Assembly (NCBI GenBank): GCA_021821425.1
Contig: JAKACL010000135.1
Coordinates: 1-7,904, forward strand
Source: Pseudomonadota bacterium
GTDB lineage: Bacteria; Pseudomonadota; Gammaproteobacteria; Burkholderiales; Thiobacillaceae
Direction: 5' to 3'
Length of the DNA: 7,904 nucleotides
Each line of letters starts with the position of its first letter. The stretch's first letter is position 1. The notes below the pieces were generated by a model. That model did not search any database, was not told the origin of the DNA, and worked only from the letters and a program-made list of their open reading frames with translations. Below are positions 7,635 to 7,904 of the stretch, in pieces. The translations under genes were made by a program, and so were the position numbers.

Positions 7635-7904
7635 ATGAAGAAACCCACCCTGGTGTTGATCGCGCTGCTGTCGACGGCCGCGACCCTGCCCGTCCTCGCG
7701 CATGGCGAGAAGAAACACGCGCCGGCCGTGGAAGACGCTGCCGAGCAGACCGCCTGGGGCATTGCGGGCGCGCCCGCGCAGGTCACCCGTACAGTCACGA
7801 TCGACATGACCGACGCCATGCGTTTCATACCCGATCAGCTAACCGTCCGGGAAGGCGACACGGTGCGTTTTGTGGTCAGGAATCGCGGCCGTATGCTGCA
7901 CGAA
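7635..7904 (+). CDS. Secreted cupredoxin (blue copper protein), 5' part cut by window edge
   Basis: The visible 90 residues start MKKPTLVLIALLSTAATLPVLA, a Sec signal with a likely cut after VLA (residue 22). A His/Lys-containing leader follows (HGEKKHAP), then a cupredoxin-like beta region: TRTVTIDMTDAMRFIPDQL (51-69), VREGDTVRFVVRNRG (71-85) and MLHE at the edge. The His in the N-x-G-x-M-x-H-E pattern (H89) is the expected first type 1 copper ligand. The remaining Cys/His/Met ligands lie beyond the window, so they cannot be checked. A strong RBS AAGGAG (7623-7628) sits 6 bases before the ATG. Sitting 15 bp behind the oxidase suggests it donates or accepts copper or electrons for that enzyme, or carries copper to the efflux system. 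Confidence 0.88.
   Translation, partial: MKKPTLVLIALLSTAATLPVLAHGEKKHAPAVEDAAEQTAWGIAGAPAQVTRTVTIDMTDAMRFIPDQLTVREGDTVRFVVRNRGRMLHE

Noticed and set aside
6240..7718. A 492-codon minus-strand frame opposite the multicopper oxidase
   Set aside because: It is a His/Val/Asp-rich mirror of the oxidase coding sequence; the plus strand has every copper motif.

Overview
The window is a GC-rich (by eye around 65% G+C), gene-dense piece of a proteobacterial chromosome. A DUF721/DciA-type gene diverges from secA, and the SecA, TolC-family lipoprotein and two-domain multicopper oxidase sequences all look betaproteobacterial. A member of the Nitrosomonadales/Thiobacillus-like or Burkholderiales groups would fit, but the exact taxon is inference. 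No rRNA, tRNA, CRISPR array or transposase gene is visible.

Housekeeping part (1-3326). The 5' end of a DciA-like gene (minus strand, cut by the window edge) and secA (plus strand) are divergently arranged around a 138-bp gap. That gap holds a very GC-rich nested hairpin and a weak candidate secA promoter. secA is full length with all expected ATPase motifs and a C-terminal zinc-binding CxCx8CH. A 75-residue conserved-looking protein of unknown function follows 8 bp behind it, with its Shine-Dalgarno overlapping the secA stop codon.

Junction (3327-4028). A 144-bp palindromic, MITE-like element with 16-bp imperfect terminal inverted repeats sits after the small gene. Its right end abuts the next gene so closely that it supplies that gene's ribosome binding site. 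That gene encodes a 148-residue, seven-cysteine protein of unknown function. Behind it is a compact region with a 9-mer present three times (two direct, one inverted), a short intrinsic-terminator-like hairpin with a T6 tract, and a candidate promoter.

Copper part (4029-7904, continuing past the edge). Five same-strand genes form a probable periplasmic copper-handling operon: a small secreted Cys-rich protein (CxxCxxC), a small secreted protein with a His-rich tail, an outer-membrane TolC-family lipoprotein, a Tat-exported two-domain multicopper oxidase with a Met-rich C-terminal tail, and the start of a secreted cupredoxin. The likely logic is that the small proteins and the cupredoxin bind or shuttle copper, the oxidase converts Cu(I) to the less toxic Cu(II), and the TolC-family protein is the outer-membrane exit duct of an RND efflux system. 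The inner-membrane and adaptor subunits would lie outside the window. No regulator gene or clear metal-responsive operator is visible.
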